Assembly: GCA_003862195.1 (NCBI GenBank)
Contig: QOUO01000004.1
Span: 22,578 to 86,577, forward strand
Length of the DNA stretch: 64,000 bases
Source: Coriobacteriaceae bacterium
Lineage (GTDB): Bacteria; Actinomycetota; Coriobacteriia; Coriobacteriales; Atopobiaceae
Reading direction: 5' to 3'
Positions 49,883-59,334 of the stretch are shown in pieces (positions within the stretch are counted from its first letter, which is position 1; each line of letters starts with the position of its first letter). The translations under genes and the position numbers were made by a program. Below the pieces are notes generated by a model that made no database searches, was not told the origin of the DNA, and saw only the letters and a list, made by a program, of their open reading frames with translations.

Positions 49883-51677
49883 CTTCCACACCTCCCCTTT
49901 CCTGCGACCTTGCGATTGCCTGATACGTCGGGCAAATCCTCATGAGCTCGTCGTGGGTGCCGAGGCCCACGACCCTGCCCTCGTCAAGCACGACGATCTG
50001 CGCTGCGTCGCGAATGGTGCTCACGCGCTGCGCGATGATCACGACGGCGGCGTCCGCGAGCTCGTCCTTTAGCGCGTGCCGCAAGAGGGCGTCCGTCTTG
50101 AAGTCGAGCGCGCTGAACGAGTCGTCGAACACGTAGAGGTCCGCCTTGCGCACGAGCGCCCTCGCGATGGCGAGGCGCTGGCGCTGGCCGCCGCTGAAGT
50201 TCGACCCTCCCTGCGCCACCGGAGCGGCTAGCCCCTCGGGAAGGTCGCGCACGAACCCGCCTTGGGCGACGTCAAGCGCATGCCAGAGCCGCTCCTCGTC
50301 CGCCGAGTCGTCACCATCACGAAGGTTCGAGGCAACGGTGCCGGAGAAGAGCCAGGCCTTCTGCGGCACGTAGCCGATGCGGGCACGAAGGTCCGCCCGC
50401 CTGACCCCCCGCACGTCGGCCCCCATGAACGAGAGGCTGCCCGACGTCACGTCATGGAAGCGAAGGAGAAGCTTCGCGATGGTTGACTTACCCGAGCCGG
50501 TGTTGCCGATCACGGCCGTGACCTCGCCGCGCCTCACACGGAAGTCGACGTCGTGCAGGGTCTCCTCGTCGGCATCGGCGTAGCGGAAACCCACGTGGTC
50601 GAAGCTCGCGACGACGTCGCCGCGCGTGGCGGCACCCGTCCCGATGGCCTTCGGCTCCTCTGGGTCAGCCACCGACGGGACCGCCTCGAGGACCTCCGTC
50701 GCACGGGTGAGGCACGCCATCGCCCTTGGCAGCTGCAGAATCGCGAACTGCCCCATCATCATGAAGAACATGATGATCATGGCGTACTCGACCAGCGCCG
50801 ATATCGACCCGATCTGCATGGCGTGCGCGCCGACGCGGTCGGCGCCAAGCCATATCACGAGGACCTCGACCAGGTTCATGAGGAAGAACGTGGCGCAGTC
50901 CGCCGTGGCGAACACCATGTTCACGCGGATGGCGTTCCTGGCATAGTCCTCGAAGGTCTGGTCGAGGCCACGCCTTGCGTCCTCCTCCTTCCCGAAGGCG
51001 CGGATGACGCGCACGCCGGTGATGTGCTCGCGCAGGCGGGTGTTCATGCGGTCGACGAACCCCTGCATGATGAGGAAGATCGGGGCGGACTTCCGCACGG
51101 CGGCAACCATGATCAGGCTCATGACCACGCTGATGGAGAGAAGCAGCCATCCCATCTGGTAGTCGACCCCAAACGCGAGAACAACGGAGACCACGCAGAT
51201 GATGGGAACCGGCGCGAGCATGATGAACGTCATGAGGAACGTCTGTTGCACCACGTTGGCGTCGGACAGGGTGCGCGTGATCATCGATCCCGTGCCGAAC
51301 TGCCCAAAGTCGAAGCCGCTGAGCTCGAGCGACTTGCGATACACGGCGACGCGCATGTCGCGGCCGATGTTCGCCGCCAGACGCGACGCCAGGTAGAACG
51401 ATATGATGCAACCGCCCGACCCGATGACCGACGCTGCGAGCATCCTCAGCCCGTGCGAGAGGATCTCCGGAGAGCCCTTGGTGGAGATTGCGGCATTGAT
51501 GAGCGCCGAGAGCTCGGTCGGCACGTACAGCGTTCCGACAATGTCGCACAGCAGCATGAGCAGGGTGACAACGCACATGCCCTTGTAGGGAGAGAGGAGC
51601 CTGAGCAGGAGCCTTGCCGACTGCGACTTGCTGTAGTCGCGCTCCACGCCCTTCTCGCCCGCTTTGTTCTTCTTCAT
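49872..51677 (-). CDS. ABC exporter half-transporter, degenerate-site subunit
   Basis: 601 residues, six membrane segments and an ABC domain with Walker A GNTGSGKST, VPQKAWLFSG and intact signature FSGGQRQR. Walker B ends DDSFSALD, with Asp in place of the catalytic Glu, and the H-loop is AQRVST, with Gln in place of His. This is the standard asymmetry of heterodimeric exporters with one degenerate ATP site, the other half being the downstream gene. The start overlaps the marR stop by 4 bases (ATGA). A dispersed-word variant (51649-51661) encodes its N-terminal AGEKG. Confidence 0.92.
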   Translation of the reverse strand: MKKNKAGEKGVERDYSKSQSARLLLRLLSPYKGMCVVTLLMLLCDIVGTLYVPTELSALINAAISTKGSPEILSHGLRMLAASVIGSGGCIISFYLASRLAANIGRDMRVAVYRKSLELSGFDFGQFGTGSMITRTLSDANVVQQTFLMTFIMLAPVPIICVVSVVLAFGVDYQMGWLLLSISVVMSLIMVAAVRKSAPIFLIMQGFVDRMNTRLREHITGVRVIRAFGKEEDARRGLDQTFEDYARNAIRVNMVFATADCATFFLMNLVEVLVIWLGADRVGAHAMQIGSISALVEYAMIIMFFMMMGQFAILQLPRAMACLTRATEVLEAVPSVADPEEPKAIGTGAATRGDVVASFDHVGFRYADADEETLHDVDFRVRRGEVTAVIGNTGSGKSTIAKLLLRFHDVTSGSLSFMGADVRGVRRADLRARIGYVPQKAWLFSGTVASNLRDGDDSADEERLWHALDVAQGGFVRDLPEGLAAPVAQGGSNFSGGQRQRLAIARALVRKADLYVFDDSFSALDFKTDALLRHALKDELADAAVVIIAQRVSTIRDAAQIVVLDEGRVVGLGTHDELMRICPTYQAIARSQERGGVEDGR

Positions 51678-52240
51678 CTCTTGTCTCCCCCCTGCTCCCG
51701 CGTTTCTTCTGGACTCGCCGCGCTATCTTCGCCGCGGCTTCGTATGATCTGGCCCATCTCGAAGTCGATCGCATCGACGTACTTCCGGACGAGCCGGACG
51801 AACTCCAAACGCTCGTCCTTGCCGAGCGACGCGAACGCACGCTCCTCGGCCTCCATGGCGGGGCTCACGTTGTCATCGCAGAAGAGCCTCCCGAGCTCCG
51901 TGAGCTTGACAAGCTTTGCATGACGGCCGTCGTCGGTCGGGACGAGTCGCACGTAGCCGCGCCTCTCGAGCGACTTGACGGCCGAGTTCACCGTCTGTCG
52001 CGACATCGTCATGTCGTCCGCGATCTGCGCCTGGGTGGCACCGCCGTGCGTGACGACGGAGACGAGCGACCAATATGCCGCCATGGACAGCCCACACCCC
52101 CGCGACACCTCGTAGTAGAGGCGATCGGACTCGCGGAACAAGGCATCTATGGAACGGGCGCTCAGCGAGTCACCCGTGTCGCTCCCACAACTCGCTCCGT
52201 CGCGTCGGCGCTCGCCGGCCACACCGTTCGTAAGACCCAT
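51674..52240 (-). CDS. MarR-family repressor
   Basis: 188 residues with a winged helix at ~70-135 (ATQAQIADDMTMSRQTVNSAVKSLERRGYVRL, wing PTDDGRHAKLVKLTELG). GAGGG stands 7 bases before the ATG at 52240. It overlaps the first exporter gene and is preceded by two identical palindromes, so it probably represses the marR-exporter operon and is released by a small molecule. The last 20 residues are polar and unlike the family core. Confidence 0.9.
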   Translation of the reverse strand: MGLTNGVAGERRRDGASCGSDTGDSLSARSIDALFRESDRLYYEVSRGCGLSMAAYWSLVSVVTHGGATQAQIADDMTMSRQTVNSAVKSLERRGYVRLVPTDDGRHAKLVKLTELGRLFCDDNVSPAMEAEERAFASLGKDERLEFVRLVRKYVDAIDFEMGQIIRSRGEDSAASPEETREQGGDKR

Positions 52241-52258
52241 GGTCGAACCCTCATAAAA

Positions 52259-52301
52259 TCCGAATTCGGATAATTCCGCTTGATGATAATCCGAATTCGG
52301 A
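52259..52301. promoter_or_regulatory. Twin operator of the marR-exporter operon
   Basis: Two exact copies of the 12-base perfect palindrome TCCGAATTCGGA, at 52259-52270 and 52290-52301, 31 bases centre to centre (about three helical turns), within 65 bases of the marR start. Confidence 0.85.
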
Positions 52302-52330
52302 CAATATGCAAGGCTGCACGAGAGGCTGGA

Positions 52331-53215
52331 TTACGACCACACCGCCATCGCCACGGTCGCGACGGTGATGATCGCAAGGCCCAGGAGCGACCGCTTGGTG
52401 TATCGCTCGTGGAACACGACGGCCGCAAACGCCATGGACACCAGAATCGAGAGCTTGTCGATTGGCACGACGACGCTCACCTGGCCGTTCTGGATCGCAA
52501 AGTAGTAGCAGAGCCAACTTGCTCCCGTAGCGATTCCCGAGAGGCAGATGAAGCCAAGCTCCTTGGCATCCAGGACGCGCGGGTTTACCTGGTCGAGCTT
52601 TCCGCGCATGCCAACCACAAGCCATGCCATCACGAGCACGAAGCAGGTCCTGATTGCGGTCGCGAGGTTGGAGGGAACCCCCGCGATGCCCACCTTCGCG
52701 AGGATGGAGGTCAACGCCGCGAAGACGGCTGAGGCTACGGCATAGGCCAGGTACGTGTGACCCTTTGCGGTCGTGGCGTCATCCTCGGCACCAGCCTTGT
52801 GCTGGACCATGAGGAGCGTTCCCACGAGAATCGCCGCGGAGCCAACCAGCTTGACGGGAAGGTTGCTGTCCTCGCCAAACAGCACGATCGCAAGGAGAAT
52901 CGTGAGCACGGAAGACGTCTTGTCGATGGGGACGACCTTGTTCACGTCGCCCATTGAGAGTGCCTTGAAGTAGCAGATCCAGCTCGCGCCCGTGGCGATG
53001 CCCGAGAGGGCGAGAAATGCCCAGGACTCCGCCGTCACGCCGACAATGGCCCCGATCTGTCCCGTGATGGCCGCCATGAGCCACGAGAACACGAGCACGA
53101 CTATGGTACGTATCGCCGTCGCGACGTCCGAATCGGTCTTGTTGATTCCAAGCTTTGCGAGAATCGACGTCACGCCGGCAAAGAACGCCGAGCCAATCGC
53201 TGCGACAATCCACAT
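52331..53215 (-). CDS. EamA/DMT-superfamily permease
   Basis: 294 residues with ten hydrophobic segments in two homologous halves. Each half contains ILAKLGI or ILAKVGI followed later by SGIATGASWICYFKAL or SGIATGASWLCYYFAI and VVPIDK, so the internal duplication is clear. Such permeases move metabolites or amino acids across the membrane; the substrate is unknown. AGGAGG precedes the ATG at 53215; a longer upstream frame has no support. Last gene of a run that begins with the ParB/BMP gene. Confidence 0.9.
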   Translation of the reverse strand: MWIVAAIGSAFFAGVTSILAKLGINKTDSDVATAIRTIVVLVFSWLMAAITGQIGAIVGVTAESWAFLALSGIATGASWICYFKALSMGDVNKVVPIDKTSSVLTILLAIVLFGEDSNLPVKLVGSAAILVGTLLMVQHKAGAEDDATTAKGHTYLAYAVASAVFAALTSILAKVGIAGVPSNLATAIRTCFVLVMAWLVVGMRGKLDQVNPRVLDAKELGFICLSGIATGASWLCYYFAIQNGQVSVVVPIDKLSILVSMAFAAVVFHERYTKRSLLGLAIITVATVAMAVWS

Positions 53216-53235
53216 GGGTTTCCTCCTGAAATCAG

Positions 53236-53967
53236 CTATCGACCGTAGGACCAGCCCGCTCCGAGGACGCCCTCCTCCTGCGCGGTCAGCTCGTCGCTCA
53301 CCTTGAGCGTGTGCCTGTTCACGAGCGACTGCTTCCAACCATAGGAGAGCTGGCCAACACTTACGTCGAACACCACGTGCCCAAATGCGTTCACGACCTT
53401 CGTTCCCGTCTCCATGGTACGCACCCTACGGAAATCCGAGGTGTATCCCTTGTGCACGTGACCGTGCACAAGGTACTGCGGGTGCCACCTCTCAGCCATC
53501 TCTCCCAGGCTCTCGAAGCCCTGATGGGGAATGTCATCCAGGTCGCCAACGCCCCTCACGGGAGCGTGGCAGAGCATGAGGTCGACTCCGCCGAGCATTC
53601 TCACCTGCCTGGAGACCTTGCGGATGCGTCGGCTCATCTGGCGCTCGGTGTACATGTACGTTCCCTCTCGATAGCGCCTCGACCCGCCGAGACCCACAAT
53701 CCGGAGTCCGCGATACACATAGGCAGCATCATCCACGCAGATGCAGCCCAGCGGGGGGTTGCGCACGTACTTCTCGTCGTGGTTGCCATGTACGTACAGG
53801 AGCGGCTTGTTGATGATGGTGACGAGAAATTCGAGGTAGTCCGCGTCCAAATCACCCGCGGCAAGAATGAGGTCGACGTCGGAGAATCGCTCGGCTACGT
53901 TTCCGCTCCAGAGCGCCCTCTCCTCGACGTCTGCGACGGCAAGGATTCTCAGGCTCGAATCACTCAT
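53236..53967 (-). CDS. Calcineurin-like metallophosphoesterase
   Basis: 243 residues with metal motifs in family order: D-x-E variant in AVADVEERAL (the usual D-x-H is changed), AAGDLDADYL, VHGNHDEK, CHAPVRG and VHGHVHKG. The replaced His of the first motif may alter metal binding or simply reflect the subfamily. Targets may be nucleotides, nucleic acid or phosphoprotein. Its start overlaps the ParB/BMP stop by 8 bases, so the two are translated together. Confidence 0.85.
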   Translation of the reverse strand: MSDSSLRILAVADVEERALWSGNVAERFSDVDLILAAGDLDADYLEFLVTIINKPLLYVHGNHDEKYVRNPPLGCICVDDAAYVYRGLRIVGLGGSRRYREGTYMYTERQMSRRIRKVSRQVRMLGGVDLMLCHAPVRGVGDLDDIPHQGFESLGEMAERWHPQYLVHGHVHKGYTSDFRRVRTMETGTKVVNAFGHVVFDVSVGQLSYGWKQSLVNRHTLKVSDELTAQEEGVLGAGWSYGR

Positions 53968-55951
53968 CGGCCTCGTCTCCCCTCATGCCGCTCACGTCGT
54001 AAAGCGTAGTAAGGTCCGACGGCAGCTCGCCATCGACATTTTCGGCCAGCCAGTCCATAGAGACGATCTGGTTGCTCGTCAACGATGCCGCTCCCTCGGA
54101 GCTCACGATTCCGTTCTTGCTCACGAGCTCCCCCGTGAACGGCCCGAGGGATCCAGACTTGATTCCACGCTTTAGCAAATCGACCAGCTTCCTCGCGCCA
54201 TGCGGAAGGTCCTTCGAGAGCTTGAGGTCGATCACGCCCGAAGACATGCCATACCAGTACGTGACGGCGCGCATGTCCCGATCAGCCTCGGCGGGTTCGG
54301 AAGACGTCACGCTCGGAAGCCCGCCCGCCAGCATGCTCCCCACGATGAGCTGGTAGTACCTCCCCCAATTCCATGTCGGCACGGCAAGGTTGCGCACCCG
54401 CCCGTCCACCACCTTGTAAAGCCCGTAGGCAAGCGGGTCGTCGAACGGCGGCGTCACGTCCGAACCGCAAATCGTCGTGATCCCACGCGAGACGAGACGG
54501 TCGATGTCGCTGTCCTCACGTCTCCGTGCCCAGTCGAGCACGACGCGCGCACGCGGGTCACAGATGGCGACGCCCTCCGCAAACGCATTGATCTCCGCAA
54601 TCGAGCCATAAAGGGGAAGGTGGGCCCTGTACGCGACGACGTGGTCGTCCGCCATGCTCGCCGCAAGTGCACCGGCAATGAACTTCGCCTCGTACATGCG
54701 CCCATAGTACGAGCGCACAAGGCCGTGCGGCAGGTTCACCGAGCAGTTGAGAAAGTGCATCTGCGGGAATTCTGCCGCAGCCCTGACCGTCATGTCCATG
54801 AGCTCGGGCGAGCAGGAGAAGAACACGACCGCGCCCTTTGTCTGCGCATCGGAGACCGCGGACACGAAGGTCTCCTCTTCGGCACAGCCCTCGTAGGCGA
54901 GGGTCCTGACGACCCCGCCGTAGCGCTCCTCGAGAACGCGCCTGCCATCGTCGTGGGCGCGCGACCAGTAGGAGTCGGCCAGACTCCCAGGGTACGCGAA
55001 TGCCACCAGAAGTGGTTGCTGAGTTGTATATTGCCTCCGGGCGACGAACGGGGACGTTCCGGAAACGCCTGTGGTAGGTTCGCTCACAAGCAGCGTCTCG
55101 CTCCCCGAGCTGCTGGCAGCTAGTTCCGCCCAGACCTTCAGAAGCCTGTCACGCATCACGGAGGCTGGGGTCTCGCGAAGGTTGCTCGAACCGAAGATGT
55201 CCATGTAGATGAGAAACGCGTCCCCAGCCGTGATGTCGAGATGAGAGCCGCCCGCCTTCATGTAGATGGACTTGAAGAAGAGGTAGGACGACTGCAGGTT
55301 GCGGACGACGTCCTCGGGCCACGGTTCTCCGAGACGCTGGCCGAGGTGGCGCGCAAGTCTCTCGTACGACCCAGGATGCGAGAACTCTATCTCGTAGGTC
55401 GGTGCGGACCGCCAGAACTCGAGGAACTCGTCGTATTGGTCAATTTCCAGAGACTGGTCTACACCGGCTTCGTCACGATGACCGGCACCGCTTGCCTTGG
55501 CTGGAGCGTTTGAGTCCGTCCGCACCGCAGAGGGGAGAATCCTCGTGACGTCCGCCTCTATGGACGGAGACTCGAGGTACTTGAGTACCGACGTTCGCTT
55601 GTTTCCCTCCTCGACATAAAAGCGATGCAGGTACTCGTAGACCTTGATTGGGTCACGGAACCCTTCCTCCATCTGCGCGTCATAGAGGTGGGACCATTTG
55701 GTCGCAAACTCGGTCTTGGGACCGAGCACGGGCATGAAGGACCGCGAGAACGCATCCCGTCGACCGGCGGTGCGCGTCCCTATGACCATCTCCAGCGGAA
55801 TCTGCATTACGCCGAGATGGACTTGGGAGAGCGTCTGCACGTTTGGCACGAGCTCCTCGAGAACGGGAGGATGGGGATACCTGCCAGACGACACGTCGCG
55901 CTTGCTGTCGCGGACGCCAAGCTTCTGCGCCTTCTTGTAGTCCTCGATCAT
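53960..55951 (-). CDS. ParB-like N-domain fused to a BMP-type substrate-binding domain (cytoplasmic)
   Basis: 663 residues. Residues ~25-125 look like a ParB/Srx-type domain (IPLEMVIGTRTAGRRDAF, FYVEEGNKRTSVLKYL). The middle is helical. From about 330 a periplasmic-binding-protein fold of the BMP/Med class appears (PLLVAFAYPGSLADSYWSRAHDDG, GAVVFFSCSPELMD, YYGRMYEAKFIAGALAA, ICGSDVTPP). No signal peptide or lipobox exists, so this is not an extracellular binding protein. Similar fusions occur in Clostridia-type anaerobes, annotated as BMP family proteins, without known function. The ATG at 55951 follows GGAGGG. It is coupled to a metallophosphoesterase. Confidence 0.75.
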   Translation of the reverse strand: MIEDYKKAQKLGVRDSKRDVSSGRYPHPPVLEELVPNVQTLSQVHLGVMQIPLEMVIGTRTAGRRDAFSRSFMPVLGPKTEFATKWSHLYDAQMEEGFRDPIKVYEYLHRFYVEEGNKRTSVLKYLESPSIEADVTRILPSAVRTDSNAPAKASGAGHRDEAGVDQSLEIDQYDEFLEFWRSAPTYEIEFSHPGSYERLARHLGQRLGEPWPEDVVRNLQSSYLFFKSIYMKAGGSHLDITAGDAFLIYMDIFGSSNLRETPASVMRDRLLKVWAELAASSSGSETLLVSEPTTGVSGTSPFVARRQYTTQQPLLVAFAYPGSLADSYWSRAHDDGRRVLEERYGGVVRTLAYEGCAEEETFVSAVSDAQTKGAVVFFSCSPELMDMTVRAAAEFPQMHFLNCSVNLPHGLVRSYYGRMYEAKFIAGALAASMADDHVVAYRAHLPLYGSIAEINAFAEGVAICDPRARVVLDWARRREDSDIDRLVSRGITTICGSDVTPPFDDPLAYGLYKVVDGRVRNLAVPTWNWGRYYQLIVGSMLAGGLPSVTSSEPAEADRDMRAVTYWYGMSSGVIDLKLSKDLPHGARKLVDLLKRGIKSGSLGPFTGELVSKNGIVSSEGAASLTSNQIVSMDWLAENVDGELPSDLTTLYDVSGMRGDEADE

Positions 55952-56064
55952 GGTCGACACCCTCCATCCTACCGTCACCCGAACACGGGACCGCCACTCA
56001 TACGGGGCGCATATACGATAGCGCACGCCCTGCCGTAGGCGAACGAGTCCAGGCGCTTCCTTAC

Positions 56065-59000
56065 CTAGCCAAGCTCGATATGGGCACGAGAGCCATTGCG
56101 CGTTGACTCCACGACAATCTTTCTTTCGATTGACTCCTGCAGCTCTTCGACGTGACTGATGATTCCCACGAGCTTGTTGGACCCTGACAGGTCGGACAGC
56201 GTTCGCACCGCTAGGCCAAGCGACTCCTCGTCCAGCGTACCGAAGCCCTCGTCCACGAACATGGCGTCCAGGCGGACTCCGCCGGCGCTCGCCTGCACGA
56301 CGTCAGACAGACCAAGGGCCAGCGACAGCGACGCCTTGAACGACTCCCCGCCGGACAGCGTCGAAGCCGGTCGAGGCTTGCCCGTAAAGGTGTCACGCAC
56401 GTCGAGGTCAAGCCCCGACTGCGCCGCGCCGACCCGCTGCCCCTTGTGGCGCTCGAGCTCGAACCTGCCGTTCGTCATCACGTCGAGCCTTCGGTTTGCC
56501 GCAGCTATCACCCGATCGAACCATCGTGCCTGTAGGTACGTCTCGAAGCTGATCCGCTCCTTGCCCGCGAGCTTCCCAAGGGCCGTGTTGGCAAGGGCGC
56601 TTACCTCCCCATAGCTCTCGGACACCTCCCCATAGCTCGCCTGGAGGTCTTCGAGCCTCCTCCCAACCTCGCGGTTGGACTTGCGCCTGGCCTCTGCCGC
56701 CGAAGTCCTTTCCTGCAGTCCCCCTCGTTCCCCTTCGAGCTCGGAGGCCTTGGACGCGAGTTCCTCGGAATTCGCGCTCAGTCCGTCGCTGAGCGTGGCG
56801 AGTTGCTGCTCGAGCGTCTTCAATGTGGCACGCTTCGCCTCGGTATCCCTCTTTGCGGACTCAAGCGCCGCCTGCGCCGCAGCCGTTCCCGAGACGATCT
56901 TCGAGTGCGCATCGTCGAGTTCCCTTGCCTTGAGCTCTGCGTCGCGTCTGCTTCTCAGGCTTAGTCCCTGCGCGAACGCCTGTGCCTTTGCCTCGAGCCT
57001 CGAGAGGTTGTTCCCCGCCGCGGACTCCTCGGACCTGGCTGTCTCCAGGCGTGTCTCGGCATCCTTGGCGGCTGCGGTAAGCCCCTGCACCCCTCTGTCG
57101 AGTTCCTCGCATTCCTCCACCATGGTCTGGAGGCGCTTCTCCTCCATCTCCTCCCTGGCCAGGGTCCTCTTGGCAGAGTCGAGCCTCGCCCTCGCCTCCG
57201 AAGCGTCCTCGACCTCGACGGTCCGCCTGAACTCCCGCAGCGAGACGCTCGCCTGCCCCAGGTGCGCGTCCGCCTCAGACTTGGCCGATTGCGCGACATC
57301 AATGGCCTTCCGCGCATCCTCGAGCTCTGCGCGTGCGACTTTCAGAGCCTTTCTGGCGCTCTCGAGCGACTTGGAATCATCGTCGGCCGAGATGCGTTCA
57401 GCCTCGGCGTCAACTCTCCTGGCTTCCAAATCTGAGATTCTGCTTGAGACGGCTTCGGCATCCCCCTCCGTCTGCGTCAGGCGTTCAAGCTCTGCCTTCG
57501 CAGATGACAGGAGCGCTCCCGCCTTCGATGTGGACGAGGACGTCTCCTCGAGTTGCTTTCGCGCGGCTTCCGCTGCCTCGCGGCTGGACCTCACCTCGTC
57601 CTGCGTCGGGACGTCCCCTGCGAGGCGCGCAAGGGACGGATGCACTGTCGACCCGCACACGGGGCATGCCTGTCCATCGGCAAGCCCACTCGCCATAATT
57701 CCAGCCTGACCGTCGAAGAAGGCCCGCTCCATGTGTGCATAGATCTGCTGAGCATCGTTGAACGCATCGCCCGCATTTCTCTGCTCATGACTCGCAGTCT
57801 CCCACGCCTGCCTTGCGCTCTCGACGTCCTCCTCCCTCGACCTGATCTTCGAGAGCGTCTGCGCCTCCTGCCGCACGAGTCGCTTCAGCTCCGCAAGCGA
57901 TGCCTCTGCGCGGGCTAGTCGCTCCGGCGCATCAGAGAGCCTCGTCACACTTGAATCAAGATCACGAACGGTTCGCTCGACCTCACTGAGTTCCTCGTCC
58001 CTGGCCTCGAGTCGCCTGGCGGCACCGTTCGCGAGGTCCGTCGCCACGGCAACCTCTCCCTCGCGACGCTCGAGCTCCTGGCAGTCGGATACCGCCTTTT
58101 TCGCCAGCTCAAGGGAGCGCTGCGCCTCCGCCCTCGCGGTACGGACACGCTCGAGCTCCGCTGCCGCACCAGAGAGCTGTTCCCTGCGGTCTCTGGCCGC
58201 CTCGAGCCTTGACGTTGCCTCGTCGCGCTCTCGCTGCGCCTTGTCACGCGAGGACGACGCCTCGTCAAGAGCGCGGCGCCCGCTGGTAACCCGGTCGCGC
58301 AACTGGTCAAGCTCCGCATAGCGCGGCAGCTCGCCCCTGATCACGGCGACCCTGGCGGCAAGAGACTGGGCCTCTGGCTCGCGCGCCTCCCATTCCGCAA
58401 GCTCGCGCCTCCTCTTGCCGGCAAGCCCCTCCGCGACGGCGAGCGCGTCCCTCTGCGCCTTGATGTCCCTGCGCGTCACATCGACCTGTCGCGCACGCTC
58501 GATCAGGACGTTTACCTTGTCCTGCTCTGCTCGCACCTCGCCCAGCTTCGCTTCAAGCGAGGAAAGGAGGTTTCCGTCGTATTCGTCCTGGGCCGCGAGA
58601 AGTGACAGGAGCGAGTCGACGTCCGGCACTTCCGAGTCCTGGGCATGGGCGAGAGCCTCGGCGCGACCCTCGTCCCCCTCGACCGCAATCACGCCCATCA
58701 CGCCGCGCACGTTCTCGAGAATGGAGCGGCTCTTCTCCTCCAGCTTCTTGCGGCGTCCCTCGAGGGCGCGCTCGAAGCTGAGGTAGGGAGCCGTGCCAAA
58801 GAGCTTGCGCAGGATCTCGGAGCGCTCCTTGGTGTCCGCCGCAAGCAGGCGGCGGAAGTCGCCCTGGGCAATCATCACGATCTGCGAGAACTGGTTGCGG
58901 TCGATGCCAAGGAGCTCGCGGACCCGATCGTTCACGGCGGTGGGTCGGTTCACGGGCTTCTTGTCCGGATGGGAGAGGTCCTCGAGGGTCGCGTCAGGGC

Positions 59001-59334
59001 TCTCCGTCGTGACGCCCTCGCCGCGCAGCTTCGGGCGCTCGTAGGCGGGGTTGCGACGGACGCGGTAGCGGTTCCCGTTGTGCTCGAACTCCAGCTCGAC
59101 GAAGGTCTTCACGTCCGGCGCGGCAAAGTCGCTCCTGAGGTTCCTTGACTGTCGGTACTCGCCGCTCGGCCTGTCGAACAGCGCGAACGATATCGCGTCG
59201 AAGATCGTGGTCTTGCCGGCACCGGTGTCGCCGCAGATCAGGTAGATGCCCGACGTCCCGAGCTGCGAGAAGTCGATCGTCACCTCGTCGGCGTAGGGGC
59301 CGAAGGCGGACATGGTCAGCTTGAGCGGTCTCAT
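56065..59334 (-). CDS. sbcC: Nuclease SbcCD, ATPase subunit
   Basis: SMC/Rad50-like subunit that with SbcD cleaves hairpins and protein-blocked DNA ends. 1089 residues: Walker A GDTGAGKTT (~35-43), two long coiled coils, zinc hook CPVCG (C557, C560), and a C-terminal signature LSGGESFKASL with D-loop DEGFGTLDEE. The ATG directly follows the sbcD stop (TAGATG). The 112-base gap to the ParB/BMP gene contains no clear terminator, so one long transcript is possible. Confidence 0.95.
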   Translation of the reverse strand: MRPLKLTMSAFGPYADEVTIDFSQLGTSGIYLICGDTGAGKTTIFDAISFALFDRPSGEYRQSRNLRSDFAAPDVKTFVELEFEHNGNRYRVRRNPAYERPKLRGEGVTTESPDATLEDLSHPDKKPVNRPTAVNDRVRELLGIDRNQFSQIVMIAQGDFRRLLAADTKERSEILRKLFGTAPYLSFERALEGRRKKLEEKSRSILENVRGVMGVIAVEGDEGRAEALAHAQDSEVPDVDSLLSLLAAQDEYDGNLLSSLEAKLGEVRAEQDKVNVLIERARQVDVTRRDIKAQRDALAVAEGLAGKRRRELAEWEAREPEAQSLAARVAVIRGELPRYAELDQLRDRVTSGRRALDEASSSRDKAQRERDEATSRLEAARDRREQLSGAAAELERVRTARAEAQRSLELAKKAVSDCQELERREGEVAVATDLANGAARRLEARDEELSEVERTVRDLDSSVTRLSDAPERLARAEASLAELKRLVRQEAQTLSKIRSREEDVESARQAWETASHEQRNAGDAFNDAQQIYAHMERAFFDGQAGIMASGLADGQACPVCGSTVHPSLARLAGDVPTQDEVRSSREAAEAARKQLEETSSSTSKAGALLSSAKAELERLTQTEGDAEAVSSRISDLEARRVDAEAERISADDDSKSLESARKALKVARAELEDARKAIDVAQSAKSEADAHLGQASVSLREFRRTVEVEDASEARARLDSAKRTLAREEMEEKRLQTMVEECEELDRGVQGLTAAAKDAETRLETARSEESAAGNNLSRLEAKAQAFAQGLSLRSRRDAELKARELDDAHSKIVSGTAAAQAALESAKRDTEAKRATLKTLEQQLATLSDGLSANSEELASKASELEGERGGLQERTSAAEARRKSNREVGRRLEDLQASYGEVSESYGEVSALANTALGKLAGKERISFETYLQARWFDRVIAAANRRLDVMTNGRFELERHKGQRVGAAQSGLDLDVRDTFTGKPRPASTLSGGESFKASLSLALGLSDVVQASAGGVRLDAMFVDEGFGTLDEESLGLAVRTLSDLSGSNKLVGIISHVEELQESIERKIVVESTRNGSRAHIELG

